Shown here one piece after another: positions 1-12,617 of a DNA stretch of 64,000 bases. The stretch spans positions 620,001-684,000 of the forward strand of contig NZ_JACSCH020000002.1 in the NCBI RefSeq assembly GCF_014451325.2. Reading direction: 5' to 3'. The DNA comes from Streptomyces sp. CB02980. Lineage in GTDB: Bacteria; Actinomycetota; Actinomycetes; Streptomycetales; Streptomycetaceae. Made by a program: the position numbers and the translations under genes. Below the pieces are notes generated by a model that saw only the letters and a program-made list of their open reading frames with translations, made no database searches and had not been told where the DNA came from. Positions within the stretch are counted from its first letter, which is position 1; the number at the start of each line of letters is the position of its first letter.

Positions 1-1319
1 AGGAGCGGGGCGTCGCCGACGACGCGGCCCGCGGCAACCTCGGCGCGGACCCGCTCGGCCACGAGGCCCGCACCGGCCGCCCGGCGTACGACCTCGCGTC
101 CGTGACCGGACTCGCGCGCCGCTGCGCCGACCGGTACCCGGGGCTGCGGGCCCTGACCGTGGACGCCCTCCCGTACCACGAGGCCGGCGGCTCGGCCGCG
201 CAGGAGCTCGGCTGCTCCCTCGCGACCGGCGTGGCCTATCTGCGGGGTCTGACCGGGGCCGGACTGAGCGTCGCCGAAGCGTGCGCACAGCTGGAGTTCC
301 GGTACGCGGCGACCGCCGACCAGTTCCTGACCATCGCCAAGCTCCGCGCGGCGCGCCGGCTCTGGGCCCGGGTGGCCGAGGTGTGCGGCGCCCCGGACGC
401 GGGCGCGCAGCGCCAGCACGTCGTGACCTCGACGGTGATGATGACGCGCCGCGACCCGTGGGTGAACATGCTGCGCACCACGGTGGCCACGCTCGCCGCC
501 GGAGTGGGCGGCGCCGACAGCGTCACCGTGCTCCCCTTCGACGACGCCCTCGGCCTGCCGGACGCGTTCGCGCGGCGCATCGCCCGCAACACCTCCACCG
601 TCCTCATCGAGGAGTCGCACCTCTCCCGGGTCGTCGACCCGGCGGGCGGCTCCTGGTACGTGGAGCGGCTCACCGACGAACTCGCGCACGCCGCCTGGGA
701 GTTCTTCCAGGTCATCGAGCGGGCGGGCGGCCAGGAGGCCGCGCTGCGGTCCGGGACGGTCGGCGAGCGCCTCGCCGAGACCTGGTCCGCGCGCAGCAGG
801 AAGCTCGCCACCCGCCGCGAACCCATCACCGGCGTCAGCGAGTTCCCCCACCTCACGGAGAAGCCCGTCGAGCGGGCGCCCGCTCCCGCACAGCCGACCG
901 GCGGCCTTCCCCGGGTCCGCCGCGACGAGGCGTACGAGGCACTGCGCGCCCGCTCGGACGCGCACCTCGCGGCCACCGGCGCCCGGCCCCGGGTCTATCT
1001 GGCCGCGCTCGGCCCGGCGGTCGCGCACTCGGCCCGCCTCTCCTTCGCCGCGAACCTCTTCCAGGCGGGCGGCATCGAGCCGGTCACCGAGGGCACGTTC
1101 GAGGAGAGCGGCGCCCGCGAGGTCTGCCTCTGCTCCAGCGACGCGCTGTACGCGGAACAGGCCGGGACCGTGGCCGCGGAGCTGCGCGCGGCGGGCGCCG
1201 AGCACGTCCTCCTCGCCGGTCGCCCGGCGGACCACCCCGGTGTCGACTCGTACCTCTTCGCGGGCTGTGACGCCGTCGCCCTGCTCTCCACCGCCCTCGA
1301 CCGCATGGGAGTGTCCTGA
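1..1319 (+). CDS. mutA: methylmalonyl-CoA mutase small subunit, 5' partial
   Basis: The open frame runs in from the left edge (first full codon at base 3) and ends at the TGA 1317-1319, so the N-terminus lies outside the window. The visible part resembles the MutA small subunit: a TIM-barrel-like region ([57 protein letters not shown]) followed by a C-terminal cobalamin-binding-like fold. That C-terminal part lacks the DxHxxG cobalamin motif, as is normal for the small subunit, which does not bind B12. With MutB it forms the heterodimer that interconverts methylmalonyl-CoA and succinyl-CoA in propionate and odd-chain or branched-chain catabolism, and supplies extender units for polyketides. 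The stop overlaps the mutB start (TGATG), so translation is coupled. Confidence 0.95.
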   Translation, partial: ERGVADDAARGNLGADPLGHEARTGRPAYDLASVTGLARRCADRYPGLRALTVDALPYHEAGGSAAQELGCSLATGVAYLRGLTGAGLSVAEACAQLEFRYAATADQFLTIAKLRAARRLWARVAEVCGAPDAGAQRQHVVTSTVMMTRRDPWVNMLRTTVATLAAGVGGADSVTVLPFDDALGLPDAFARRIARNTSTVLIEESHLSRVVDPAGGSWYVERLTDELAHAAWEFFQVIERAGGQEAALRSGTVGERLAETWSARSRKLATRREPITGVSEFPHLTEKPVERAPAPAQPTGGLPRVRRDEAYEALRARSDAHLAATGARPRVYLAALGPAVAHSARLSFAANLFQAGGIEPVTEGTFEESGAREVCLCSSDALYAEQAGTVAAELRAAGAEHVLLAGRPADHPGVDSYLFAGCDAVALLSTALDRMGVS

Positions 1320-3493
1320 TGTCCATCCCCGATTTCTCCGGGATCGAGCTCGGGGCGCCGACCGCCGACGGCGGTCCCGACGCGTGGCGCGCGGCCGTCA
1401 AGAAGGCCACGGGCGGGGACGACCTGCTCTGGGAGACCCCGGAGGGCATCGGCGTCAAGCCGCTGTACACCGGGCAGGACCTGGAGGGCCTGGACTTCCT
1501 GGACACCCGTCCGGGCATGGCCCCGTACCTGCGCGGCCCGTACCCGACGATGTACGTCAACCAGCCCTGGACGATCCGGCAGTACGCGGGCTTCTCCACG
1601 GCCGAGGAGTCGAACGCCTTCTACCGGCGCAACCTCGCGGCCGGCCAGAAGGGCCTGTCGGTCGCCTTCGACCTGCCGACCCACCGCGGCTACGACAGCG
1701 ACCATCCGCGCGTCACCGGTGACGTCGGCATGGCCGGCGTGGCCATCGACTCGATCTACGACATGCGCCAGCTGTTCGACGGCATCCCGCTGGACAGGAT
1801 GACGGTGTCGATGACGATGAACGGCGCCGTGCTGCCGGTCCTCGCGCTGTACATCGTGGCGGCCGAGGAGCAGGGCGTACCGCCCGAGAAGCTGGCCGGG
1901 ACCATCCAGAACGACATCCTCAAGGAGTTCATGGTCCGCAACACGTACATCTATCCGCCCGGGCCGTCGATGCGGATCATCTCCGACATCTTCGCGTACA
2001 CCTCGCAGCGGATGCCGCGCTACAACTCCATCTCCATCTCCGGCTATCACATCCAGGAAGCGGGTGCGACGGCCGACCTGGAGCTGGCGTACACGCTCGC
2101 CGACGGTGTGGAGTACATCCGCGCGGGCCGTGAGGCCGGGCTCGACGTGGACGCGTTCGCGCCGCGCCTGTCGTTCTTCTGGGCGATCGGCATGAACTTC
2201 TTCATGGAGATCGCGAAGCTGCGGGCGGCGCGGCTCCTGTGGGCCAAGCTGGTCAAGCAGTTCGACCCGCAGAACGCCAAGTCCCTTTCCCTGCGGACCC
2301 ATTCGCAGACCTCGGGCTGGTCGCTCACCGCGCAGGACGTGTTCAACAACGTCACGCGCACCTGCGTCGAGGCGATGGCGGCCACCCAGGGCCACACCCA
2401 GTCGCTGCACACCAACGCCCTCGACGAGGCGCTCGCCCTGCCGACCGACTTCTCCGCCCGGATCGCCCGCAACACCCAGCTGCTGATCCAGCAGGAGTCG
2501 GGCACCTGCCGGACCATCGACCCGTGGGGCGGCAGCGCGTACGTCGAGAAGCTCACCCACGACCTCGCGCGGCGCGCCTGGAAGCACATCCAGGAGGTCG
2601 AGCAGGCCGGCGGCATGGCGAAGGCCATCGACGCGGGCATCCCCAAGCTGCGCGTGGAGGAGGCCGCGGCCCGTACCCAGGCCCGGATCGACTCCGGACG
2701 GCAGCCGGTGATCGGCGTCAACAAGTACCGGGTCGCGACCGACGAGCAGATCGACGTCCTGAAGGTCGACAACTCCTCCGTGCGCGCCCAGCAGATCGCC
2801 AAGCTGAAGCGGCTGCGCGAGGAGCGCGACGAGCAGGCCTGCCAGGACGCGCTCGCCGCACTCACCCGGGCCGCGGGCGGCGAGGGCAACCTCCTCGAAC
2901 TCGCGGTGAACGCGGCCCGCGCGATGGCGACCGTCGGCGAGATCTCCGACGCCCTGGAGAAGGTCTACGGACGGCACGCCGGCCAGATCCGTACGATCTC
3001 CGGTGTGTACCGCAACGAAGCCGGCGCGTCCCCCTCCGTGGACCGCACCCGGGCCCTGGTGGACGCCTTCGGCGAGGCCGAGGGCCGTCGGCCGCGCATC
3101 CTGGTCGCCAAGATGGGCCAGGACGGCCACGACCGCGGCCAGAAGGTCATCGCCACCGCCTTCGCCGACCTGGGCTTCGACGTGGACGTCGGCCCGCTGT
3201 TCCAGACCCCGGCCGAGGTGGCACGTCAGGCCGTCGAGGCGGACGTGCACATCGTCGGGGTCTCGTCGCTCGCCGCCGGACACCTCACGCTCGTACCGGC
3301 GCTGCGGGAGGAACTGGCGGCGGAGGGCCGCGAGGACATCATGATCGTGGTCGGCGGGGTGATTCCTCCGCAGGACGTGGCGACGCTCCTGGAGATGGGC
3401 GCGGCCGCCGTGTTCCCGCCCGGCACCGTGATCCCCGACGCGGCCCACGACCTGGTGACGCGTCTGGCGGCCGACCTCGGACACGAGCGGTGA
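1319..3493 (+). CDS. mutB: methylmalonyl-CoA mutase large subunit
   Basis: This 724-residue protein has the usual length for the catalytic, adenosylcobalamin-binding subunit. The N-terminal half contains the substrate-binding barrel with conserved stretches such as [37 protein letters not shown] and [16 protein letters not shown]. The C-terminal domain (from about residue 590) carries the B12 signature GQDGHDRG, with the lower-axial histidine at about residue 604. The ATG overlaps the mutA stop by one base, with GGGAG 8 nt upstream inside mutA. The 3' end overlaps the meaB start as GTGA. The order mutA-mutB-meaB is the standard actinobacterial arrangement. Confidence 0.98.
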   Translation: MSIPDFSGIELGAPTADGGPDAWRAAVKKATGGDDLLWETPEGIGVKPLYTGQDLEGLDFLDTRPGMAPYLRGPYPTMYVNQPWTIRQYAGFSTAEESNAFYRRNLAAGQKGLSVAFDLPTHRGYDSDHPRVTGDVGMAGVAIDSIYDMRQLFDGIPLDRMTVSMTMNGAVLPVLALYIVAAEEQGVPPEKLAGTIQNDILKEFMVRNTYIYPPGPSMRIISDIFAYTSQRMPRYNSISISGYHIQEAGATADLELAYTLADGVEYIRAGREAGLDVDAFAPRLSFFWAIGMNFFMEIAKLRAARLLWAKLVKQFDPQNAKSLSLRTHSQTSGWSLTAQDVFNNVTRTCVEAMAATQGHTQSLHTNALDEALALPTDFSARIARNTQLLIQQESGTCRTIDPWGGSAYVEKLTHDLARRAWKHIQEVEQAGGMAKAIDAGIPKLRVEEAAARTQARIDSGRQPVIGVNKYRVATDEQIDVLKVDNSSVRAQQIAKLKRLREERDEQACQDALAALTRAAGGEGNLLELAVNAARAMATVGEISDALEKVYGRHAGQIRTISGVYRNEAGASPSVDRTRALVDAFGEAEGRRPRILVAKMGQDGHDRGQKVIATAFADLGFDVDVGPLFQTPAEVARQAVEADVHIVGVSSLAAGHLTLVPALREELAAEGREDIMIVVGGVIPPQDVATLLEMGAAAVFPPGTVIPDAAHDLVTRLAADLGHER

Positions 3494-4473
3494 TCGATCT
3501 CGACACGTATGTCCGGGGCGTACGGGAGGGGAAGCGGGCGCTGGTCGCCCGCGCGATCACCCTCGTCGAGTCGACCCGCCCGCAGCACCGGGCACTCGCC
3601 CAGGACCTCCTGACGGAACTCCTTCCGCACAGCGGGAACGCGGTGCGGATCGGGATCAGCGGAGTGCCCGGTGTCGGCAAGTCGACGTTCATCGACGCGT
3701 TCGGCACGATGCTGACCGGGCTCGGCCACCGGGTCGCGGTGCTCGCCGTCGACCCGTCGTCGACCCGTACCGGCGGCTCCATCCTCGGCGACAAGACGCG
3801 GATGGAGCGGCTGGCCGTCGACCCGGCGGCCTTCGTACGGCCCTCCCCCAGCGCCGGCACCCTCGGCGGGGTCGCCAAGGCGACCCGGGAGTCCATGGTC
3901 GTGATGGAGGCCGCGGGCTACGACGTGGTGCTCGTCGAGACCGTGGGCGTCGGCCAGTCCGAGACCGCCGTCGCCAACATGGTCGACTCGTTCCTGCTGC
4001 TCACCCTGGCCCGCACGGGCGACCAGCTCCAGGGCATCAAGAAGGGCGTCCTGGAACTCGCCGACGTGGTCACCGTCAACAAGGCGGACGGCCCGCACGA
4101 GCGGGACGCGCGCGCCGCGGCCCGTGAACTCGCGGGCGCGCTGCGGCTGATGCACGGCGCGGACTCCTTCTGGACGCCGCCGGTGCTCAGTTGCAGTGCC
4201 CGGGAGTCGGCGGGCCTCGACGAGGTCTGGGGGCGGCTCGAACAGCACCGCGCCCTGCTGGACTCGACCGGCCGGCTCACGGCCAAGCGTCACGACCAGC
4301 AGGTCGACTGGACCTGGACCATGGTCCAGGACGAGCTCCTCCGCCGCCTCCACACGGACCCGGCGGTCCAGGACCTCGCGCCCGCCCTGGAGCAGCGGGT
4401 GCGCGCGGGCGAGCTGACGGCGACGCTGGCCGCCGAGCAGATCCTGGACGCGTTCGGGGAGCGGAACGGCTGA
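3490..4473 (+). CDS. meaB: methylmalonyl-CoA mutase-associated GTPase MeaB
   Basis: A 327-residue P-loop GTPase of the MeaB/ArgK (SIMIBI) family. It shows Walker [10 protein letters not shown] (residues 58-66), [18 protein letters not shown] (88-105), the switch region ETVGVGQSE (150-158) and the NKAD guanine motif (197-200). MeaB gates adenosylcobalamin loading and protects or reactivates methylmalonyl-CoA mutase, which fits its position. The GTG start overlaps the mutB stop by 4 nt (GTGA), so the whole unit is translationally coupled. Upstream codons in the same frame belong to a spurious long frame across mutB. A strong hairpin follows 13 nt after the stop. Confidence 0.97.
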   Translation: MIDLDTYVRGVREGKRALVARAITLVESTRPQHRALAQDLLTELLPHSGNAVRIGISGVPGVGKSTFIDAFGTMLTGLGHRVAVLAVDPSSTRTGGSILGDKTRMERLAVDPAAFVRPSPSAGTLGGVAKATRESMVVMEAAGYDVVLVETVGVGQSETAVANMVDSFLLLTLARTGDQLQGIKKGVLELADVVTVNKADGPHERDARAAARELAGALRLMHGADSFWTPPVLSCSARESAGLDEVWGRLEQHRALLDSTGRLTAKRHDQQVDWTWTMVQDELLRRLHTDPAVQDLAPALEQRVRAGELTATLAAEQILDAFGERNG

Positions 4474-4486
4474 CGCGTGACCTTTC

Positions 4487-4517
4487 AGGGGGCCTTCCTT
4501 TCGGGAAGGCCCCCTTT
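4487..4517 (+). terminator. intrinsic terminator of the mutAB-meaB operon
   Basis: A perfect 12-bp stem (A plus GGGGGCCTTCC, 4487-4498, pairing with GGAAGGCCCCC plus T, 4504-4515) closes a 5-nt loop and ends in a short T-run. It lies 13 nt after the meaB stop and is the expected transcription end of the operon. It may also serve the converging HxlR gene. Confidence 0.85.
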
Positions 4518-4617
4518 CGCGTGCTCCCCCGCATACCCACTTTTTTGTACGTACTTGTCGGGGGTGCGGGCGCCGGGCGAAGCTGAGAGCGGCCCGGAGG
4601 AAGGAGAGAGCAGGGCC

Positions 4618-4968
4618 TCAGGAAGCGACGGGCGTGGTCGCGAGCCTTTCCAGGCGACGGTGGCCCCAGTCGGACAACGGGGCGAGCGCCCCGCAGAGTT
4701 CATGTCCGAAGCCGGTCAACGAGTAGACGGTCTTCGGCGGCAGGACGTCGTGCACCTCGCGGTGCACGAGGCCGTCCTCCTCCAGCTCGCGCAAGGCCTG
4801 GGTCAGCACCTTCTCGCTGATCTCGGGGATCTTCCGGCGCAGTTCGCCGGGGCGGTGCGGGCCGGACTCGAGCAGCCACAGCAGGTACGTCTTCCACTTG
4901 CCCTCGATGACCACGATCGCGGCACTCACTCCGCACATGTTCGAGTCCTGGGCCCTGGCGCGTGCCAT
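4618..4968 (-). CDS. HxlR-family winged-helix transcriptional regulator
   Basis: This 116-residue protein has the HxlR (PF01638) pattern: a conserved N-terminal cysteine (Cys12, in MCGVSAAIVVIEGKWK), GKWKTYLLWLL, GELRRKIPEISEKVLTQALRELEEDGLV as the recognition region, and YSLTGFGHEL forming the wing. Members often sense electrophiles or redox state through the N-terminal Cys and repress a divergent oxidoreductase. Here the neighbour across a 71-nt gap is a divergent NAD(P)-dependent reductase. The ATG at 4968 has AAGGAC upstream. Family assignment is secure; the ligand and target are inferred from position. Confidence 0.9.
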   Translation of the reverse strand: MARARAQDSNMCGVSAAIVVIEGKWKTYLLWLLESGPHRPGELRRKIPEISEKVLTQALRELEEDGLVHREVHDVLPPKTVYSLTGFGHELCGALAPLSDWGHRRLERLATTPVAS

Positions 4969-5008
4969 CCGCGTCCTTCTCCTTCTTCCGGGATGTCCTT
5001 CTCTTCAC

Positions 5009-5026
5009 TGTCTCCACATGTCTACA
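5009..5026. promoter_or_regulatory. possible HxlR operator in divergent promoter region
   Basis: The 18-bp sequence TGTCTCCACATGTCTACA has dyad symmetry of the form TGT-N3-CA-N2-TG-N3-ACA and lies midway between the divergent HxlR and reductase genes, directly before the reductase ribosome-binding site. HxlR dimers bind such palindromes. The assignment rests on position and symmetry only. Confidence 0.35.
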
Positions 5027-5039
5027 AGGGAGTTCACCC

Positions 5040-5924
5040 ATGTCTTCTTCCCGCGACACCGCCGTCACGGTCGTCGGTCTCGGACCGATGGGCCGGGCGC
5101 TGGCCGCCGCGTTCCTGGCGGCCGGCGTACGAACCACCGTATGGAACCGGACGCCGGGCAAGGACCGGGAGCTCGTGGCCGCCGGGGCCGTCGCGGCCGC
5201 GACCGCCGAGGAGGCGGCCGCCGCGAGCCCGCTGACCGTGGTCTGCCTGGTCAACTACGACGCCACCGACTCCGTACTGCGGCAGGAGGCCGTGACGGCC
5301 GCGCTGAAGGGGCGGACCGTCGTGAACCTCAGCGCCGACACCCCCGACCGGGCCCGGGACACCGGGCGCTGGGCCGACGAGCACGGCATCGGCTACCTCG
5401 ACGGCGCCATCATGACCCCGACCACCTCCATCGGCACTCCGGCCGGGGTGTTCCTGTACAGCGGCCCGGAGGCGCTCCGTGTCGAGCACCGGGCGGTGCT
5501 CGACGCCCTGGGCGGCACCCACACCCACCTCGGGGAGGAGATCAGCCGGGCGGCGGCGTACGACATCGCACTGCTCGACATCTTCTGGACCTCGATGGCG
5601 GGCTACGCCCACGCCCTGGCGGTGGCGCGCGCCGAGGGGATCTCCCCGACCGAGCTGGCGCCGTTCGCCCAGGGCATCGGGGCGATCCTGCCGCCGCTGT
5701 TCCAGAAGCTGGCCGAGGACGTGGAGAGCGCCAGCTACTCCGGCGAGGACAACCCGCTCACCTCGGCGGTGTCGACGATGGCCCACATCGTGCACGCCTC
5801 CGAGGCGCACGGCATCGACGCGAGCCTGATGCGCGCCGCCGAGGGCCTGGCCCGCCGGACGGTGGGCCTGGGCCATGGCGCGGAGGGCTTCACCCGGGTC
5901 TCCGAGGTCCTGGGGCGGCGCTGA
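5040..5924 (+). CDS. NAD(P)-dependent imine-reductase-like oxidoreductase
   Basis: A 294-residue protein of the 6-phosphogluconate/3-hydroxyisobutyrate dehydrogenase superfamily. The Rossmann motif VVGLGPMGRALA lies at about residues 10-21, WNRTPGK follows strand 2, and the substrate loop TTSIGTPAG is present. The all-alpha C-terminal domain carries the long inter-domain helix AAAYDIALLDIFWTSMAGYAHA. That helix and the ending GHGAEGFTRV resemble Streptomyces imine reductases, which reduce cyclic imines with NADPH; an aspartate sits in the helix position used by one IRED subgroup. The ATG at 5040 follows AAGGGAG; in-frame upstream starts overlap the regulator's promoter. The native substrate is unknown. 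Likely controlled by the divergent HxlR protein. Confidence 0.82.
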   Translation: MSSSRDTAVTVVGLGPMGRALAAAFLAAGVRTTVWNRTPGKDRELVAAGAVAAATAEEAAAASPLTVVCLVNYDATDSVLRQEAVTAALKGRTVVNLSADTPDRARDTGRWADEHGIGYLDGAIMTPTTSIGTPAGVFLYSGPEALRVEHRAVLDALGGTHTHLGEEISRAAAYDIALLDIFWTSMAGYAHALAVARAEGISPTELAPFAQGIGAILPPLFQKLAEDVESASYSGEDNPLTSAVSTMAHIVHASEAHGIDASLMRAAEGLARRTVGLGHGAEGFTRVSEVLGRR

Positions 5925-5977
5925 TCGACCCGGGGGCGGCTTGATCCGTCCTGGGGCGGCGCCGGTCCCGTGCACGA

Positions 5978-7219
5978 CTACTGGGTCCCCGGGGCAGGCG
6001 GCTGACGGGCCAGGAAGGCCGGCCGCAGGGACGGGTCGACCGCGTCGTAGTACCGGTGGAAGACCGGGGTGGCGGAGCCGGAGACCGGGGGCACGATCCA
6101 GCTCCAGTCGGCGGGCGTCTCCCTCCCGTGGCGGCTCTCCTGGGCGATGTGCCGCAGGAACCGCTGGGACTCGGTGTGGTGGTCGGCCATCGTCACCCCG
6201 GCCTCCTGGAAGGAGTGCAGCACCGCCACGTTGAGCTCGACGAGCGCCCGGTCCCGCCACAGGGTGCGTTCGCTCGACCGGTCGAACCCGAGCCGGTCCG
6301 CCACCATCGGGAGGAGGTCGTACCGCTCGGTGTCAGCGAGGTTCCGGGCGCCTATCTCGGTGCCCATGTACCAGCCGTTGAACGGCGCCGCCGGATACCG
6401 TACGCCGCCGATCTCCAGCGTCATGTCGCTGATCGCGGGCACGGCGTACCAGCGCAGGCCGAGGCCGGCGAACCACGGGTGGTCGGGGTGGCTCAGCGGC
6501 ACCTCGCGGACGGCGTCGTCCGGCAGCTCGTACCACTCGGGCCGGGCGGCGGGATGCTCCCGCACCATCAACGGCAGTACCTGGAAGGGTTCTTCGTCTC
6601 GTTTCCAGCCCAGGTCGCGGGCCTGGGCGGTCAGGGACGCGCCGCGCGGGTCGCCGTGCCTCGCTCCCTCCGGCGTGCGGTGTCCGGCGTAGCGCACGAG
6701 CTGGTCGTTGACGATCCGGGGGCCGGGGCGGCCCGGCCGGTCGGGGGCGAAGACGGTGATCACGGGCCGGATCCTGCCGCCGTTGCCGGCGAGCCTGAGG
6801 TGCTCGAAGGACGCGGCGGCGATGTCGTCGGCGGAGGTGAGGTGCCGCAGGTCGCGCACCACGAGGCTGCGCCAGTAGAGCCTGCCGATGCAGCGGGCCG
6901 CGTTGCGCCATGCGACGCGGGCACCGAAGGCGAGTTCGGCCGGGGAGTGCGTGTAGGTCCCGGTGCGGTCGATCTCGGCCAGCACCTCACGCATCCGGCC
7001 CCGTACGTCCTCTCCGGCACCCGGCTGCTCGTCGTGGAACTGACGGATGAACCGCTCCGCCTCGTGTCGGTCCACGAGCTGCGGCAGCCGGCCACGGGCC
7101 TCGTGGGCGGTGGCTGCGGGCGCGGGGTCCCCGGACGCGTAGGGGCAGGTGCCGGTGCTGGGGACAGACTTCCGGCGGCGGCTGCGACTGAAGATCAATG
7201 TGTTCCTCCCGGCCCCCAT
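5978..7219 (-). CDS. nos: bacterial nitric oxide synthase oxygenase
   Basis: This 413-residue protein matches the heme oxygenase domain of nitric oxide synthase without a reductase domain, as in other bacteria. The heme-thiolate motif WRNAARCIGRLYW is present, as are the substrate/pterin-site stretch FNGWYMGTEIGARNLAD and the C-terminal DHHTESQRFLRH and SWIVPPVSGSATPVFH segments. It should convert L-arginine through N-hydroxyarginine to citrulline and NO using a separate reductase. The ATG at 7219 has no Shine-Dalgarno; codon 8 is TTG (7198-7196) with GGGAGG 6 nt before it, so the true start may be that TTG. In Streptomyces, NOS is known in thaxtomin nitration and as a stand-alone NO source. 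No thaxtomin genes are next to it, so a free-standing role is more likely. Confidence 0.93.
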   Translation of the reverse strand: MGAGRNTLIFSRSRRRKSVPSTGTCPYASGDPAPAATAHEARGRLPQLVDRHEAERFIRQFHDEQPGAGEDVRGRMREVLAEIDRTGTYTHSPAELAFGARVAWRNAARCIGRLYWRSLVVRDLRHLTSADDIAAASFEHLRLAGNGGRIRPVITVFAPDRPGRPGPRIVNDQLVRYAGHRTPEGARHGDPRGASLTAQARDLGWKRDEEPFQVLPLMVREHPAARPEWYELPDDAVREVPLSHPDHPWFAGLGLRWYAVPAISDMTLEIGGVRYPAAPFNGWYMGTEIGARNLADTERYDLLPMVADRLGFDRSSERTLWRDRALVELNVAVLHSFQEAGVTMADHHTESQRFLRHIAQESRHGRETPADWSWIVPPVSGSATPVFHRYYDAVDPSLRPAFLARQPPAPGTQ

Positions 7220-7302
7220 GACTACCGTATGAACACATTCGGGCGCGGAGAGTGCGTGAACATCCGGTCCCGGAAGGGCCGCGCTGATACGCTTTTGCGG
7301 AT

Positions 7303-7323
7303 CATGCCCGTATGACCGGCATG
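7303..7323. repeat. short inverted repeat upstream of nos
   Basis: CATGCC and GGCATG flank a 9-nt spacer in the 171-nt gap between the gdhA stop and the nos start, both on the minus strand. It could be a regulator site for nos or part of a weak hairpin after gdhA. No T-run is present, so it is not a convincing terminator. Confidence 0.3.
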
Positions 7324-7390
7324 CGGCGGACGGCTCCGCGCCGCGCGCCGGGTGGCACGCGGAGCGGGGGTGTCCGTGCGGGCAGCGGCC

Positions 7391-9070
<1,680 letters not shown>

Positions 9071-10318
9071 CTAGCGCCCCTCGGTATCGACGTTGTTGTC
9101 GATCCACTCGGTCCAGCCCAAGGGGTAGGCGTACGCGGGCCGGGCGAGGTTGCCGCTGGTACGGAACGGGCGGCCGTTGTCGTCGACGCGGAGCGTGCCG
9201 TGCTCCTCGCCGCTGGACCAGACGAGTTCCAGGTACCAGCTGACGTCGTGCGCCTGGGCGCGCGCGGCCACGTTGAAGATCACGGGGTCGGACTCGCTCG
9301 TCTTGTACGAGAACGTCCGCTGCCCGCCCACGGGAACGGCGGTGGGCCGGCCGGCGTCGAGATCGACGGCGAAGGCCTTCGTCGACACGTTGCCGCCGCA
9401 GCCGACACCCATCACGTAGTCGTTCCAGGACAGGGGCGCCTTCTTGCTCACGACCCGGACGTGGAGGGCCTCCAGGACGACCGTCTGCCTCCCGGTGCCC
9501 TGCACGGTCAGCCGGAGCAACTGGTCCGCGCCCGGCACCGCGTCGAGCGCGGCGATCCATCCCGGCGCGTCCTGCTCCGTGGGCGGCGGCGGAACCTGCT
9601 CGGGCTCCCGGTCGATCAGATAGTGCTGGCTGCAGGGCCCTTCCCAGGTGTGGGGCGCGGTGACGACGGTCGGCGCGAACGCCGTCCCCGTCGCCTTGCC
9701 CTCGGAGGGCCCGGACCGCCCCGGCGCTCCGGAGGGCGCGGTCGCGTCGCCCGCCCACCGCCCCTTCTCCGGTCCGTCCCCGCCCGAGAGGTTCATGACG
9801 AGCACGACCGCCACGGCGGCGGCGACCACGGCGGTGCCGACGACCACGGCGGTACGCCGGAGCCGCCGGCGCTTCGGAGGGGACGGGGCCGCCACCGCGG
9901 GCGGCGCCCCGGGCACGGCTGCTTCGTCCGCCGACGCCGACGCCGACTCCGTCGACGAGGCCTCGGCCGACGGCTCGGACCGCGCCTCGGCCGACGGCTC
10001 GGCCCTCGGCTCCGTCGCGGCAGCCGGGGCCGAGGCCCGGGCGGCAGCCGGGTCCACCGGGACGGCCGCGGCCTTCCGCCCGCGCGAGACGTCCGCCCGC
10101 ACCCACAGCCGGTGCAGCTCGACGAGTTCGTCGGGGGTCGCTCGGCACAGCCGCGCGAGCCGCTCCACGGGCGCGTAATCCACCGGTACGGCGTCGCCGT
10201 TGACGTACCGGTGCAAGGTCGAGGCGCTCATGTGCAGACGCTTGCCCAGCGTGCCGTAGCTGAGCCCCGAGCGTTCCTTGAGCTGCCCCAACAGTGCCGC
10301 GAACTCGTCCCCCGCCAC
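9071..10318 (-). CDS. XRE-type HTH protein with a single membrane anchor
   Basis: A 415-residue protein in three parts. Residues about 5-70 form an XRE helix-turn-helix (SYGTLGKRLHMSASTLHRYVNGD followed by APVERLARLCRAT). A low-complexity Ala/Ser/Glu/Pro-rich linker leads to one membrane helix (TAVVVGTAVVAAAVAVVLVM, about residues 155-175). The remaining 240 residues are predicted outside the membrane and contain four cysteines. A cytoplasmic DNA-binding domain joined to an external domain suggests a transmembrane one-component regulator. The external part is not a family I can name. It is divergent from the lipoprotein gene at 10542, separated by 223 nt. Confidence 0.75.
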   Translation of the reverse strand: MAGDEFAALLGQLKERSGLSYGTLGKRLHMSASTLHRYVNGDAVPVDYAPVERLARLCRATPDELVELHRLWVRADVSRGRKAAAVPVDPAAARASAPAAATEPRAEPSAEARSEPSAEASSTESASASADEAAVPGAPPAVAAPSPPKRRRLRRTAVVVGTAVVAAAVAVVLVMNLSGGDGPEKGRWAGDATAPSGAPGRSGPSEGKATGTAFAPTVVTAPHTWEGPCSQHYLIDREPEQVPPPPTEQDAPGWIAALDAVPGADQLLRLTVQGTGRQTVVLEALHVRVVSKKAPLSWNDYVMGVGCGGNVSTKAFAVDLDAGRPTAVPVGGQRTFSYKTSESDPVIFNVAARAQAHDVSWYLELVWSSGEEHGTLRVDDNGRPFRTSGNLARPAYAYPLGWTEWIDNNVDTEGR

Positions 10319-10541
10319 CGTTCCACCCTCTTCCGGCGTTCGTCCCCGCGTCCCAAGACAGGGACATCAGTGCAGGTCAGCGCCTTGATTTCATTCCAGC
10401 GTCCCGTACCACCCGCCAGGAGCGGCAGCTGGAACGGATCTTGTCACAAGCTGTGGTCGGCGAAGCAAGGCCGCCACGGGGAACCGGTGGCCGACGCCGC
10501 ACAACGACCGATTTCCGACCCCATCCTTGAGGGGGACTCCC

Positions 10542-11399
10542 ATGTCCGGACGCACCACCCGCACCCGTCTTCTCGCCGCCACGACGCTCGCGGTCGCCGC
10601 GCTCTCGCTCACCGCCTGCGGCAGCGGCGCCGCGAAGGACGAAGGTGCCGCCACGACGTCCGTCGCACCCACCGCCTCGGCCACGCAGCAGGCCGAGACC
10701 CCGACCAAGACCCCCACGGGCGACACGACGACGAAGCCCGAGGACGGTTCGTCCGGCAGCACGGCGGGCTCCACGAGTGGCTCGACGGCCGGCTCGACCG
10801 GCGGATCGAAGAGCGGCGGATCGAAGAGCGGCGGTACGACCACGGGCGCCGGAACGGGCACCGCAACCGGCGGGAAGTCCGGCGGCACCACCTCCGCCGG
10901 AAGCAGCGGCTCCGCCGGAAGCAACGGCACCGGCGGCAACAGCGGGGCCAACGCCTCGACGTCCGGCGGCGGCGACGACACGAGCGGGCCCTCGCGGAAC
11001 AAGCAGTGCGGCGCGGGCAACACCAAGACCACCGCCACCCCGGTCGCCCGCCCGCTCAACCACATGCTGTTCACCGTCACCAACACCGGCTCCGGCCTCT
11101 GCGACCTCCTCGGCTACCCGGTCGCCCGCTTCGGCGAGGCCCAGTCCGTCCCGCCGGTCATCGAGGAGACCCACCCGCAGGCGGTCGTGACCCTCGCTCC
11201 GGGTGAGTCCGGGTACGCGGGCGTGATCCTGTCCGCCGCCGACGGCAGCGGACAGGACGGCTACACGACGACGAGCCTCACGGTCGGCTTCACCAACGGC
11301 ACGACCGCCAGGCCCCGGCTCGCCGGCAAGGGCGTGTACGTCGACAGCTCGCTGCGCGTGACGTACTGGCAGAGCTCCATGGACGACGCCCTCAACTGA
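10542..11399 (+). CDS. DUF4232 lipoprotein
   Basis: A 285-residue secreted lipoprotein. The lipobox LSLTACGS places the lipidated cysteine at about residue 26. A long Gly/Ser/Thr-rich linker with repeated GSKSGG and GSAGS units follows (about residues 60-150), then a C-terminal DUF4232 domain (CGAGNTKTTATPV, LFTVTNTGSGLCDLLGYPVARF, LAPGESGYAGVIL). DUF4232 proteins are common extracytoplasmic proteins of streptomycetes with no assigned activity. The ATG at 10542 has GAGGGGG 7 nt upstream, fixing the start. The divergent membrane HTH gene may regulate it; this is inferred from position only. Confidence 0.85.
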   Translation: MSGRTTRTRLLAATTLAVAALSLTACGSGAAKDEGAATTSVAPTASATQQAETPTKTPTGDTTTKPEDGSSGSTAGSTSGSTAGSTGGSKSGGSKSGGTTTGAGTGTATGGKSGGTTSAGSSGSAGSNGTGGNSGANASTSGGGDDTSGPSRNKQCGAGNTKTTATPVARPLNHMLFTVTNTGSGLCDLLGYPVARFGEAQSVPPVIEETHPQAVVTLAPGESGYAGVILSAADGSGQDGYTTTSLTVGFTNGTTARPRLAGKGVYVDSSLRVTYWQSSMDDALN

Positions 11400-11426
11400 C
11401 CGGCTCCGCATCCGGCCCGGCCGTCC

Positions 11427-12616
<1,190 letters not shown>

Positions 12617-12617
<1 letters not shown>

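Noticed and set aside
995..3484. 829-residue open frame antisense to mutB
   Set aside because: Long antisense frames are expected in very GC-rich genes; mutB on the other strand is certain and the antisense product is repetitive Gly/Arg/Val/Asp without any domain.
7334..7364. terminator hairpin after gdhA
   Set aside because: CTCCGCG/CGCGGAG pair only 7 bp around a 17-nt loop and there is no T-run, so support is too weak.
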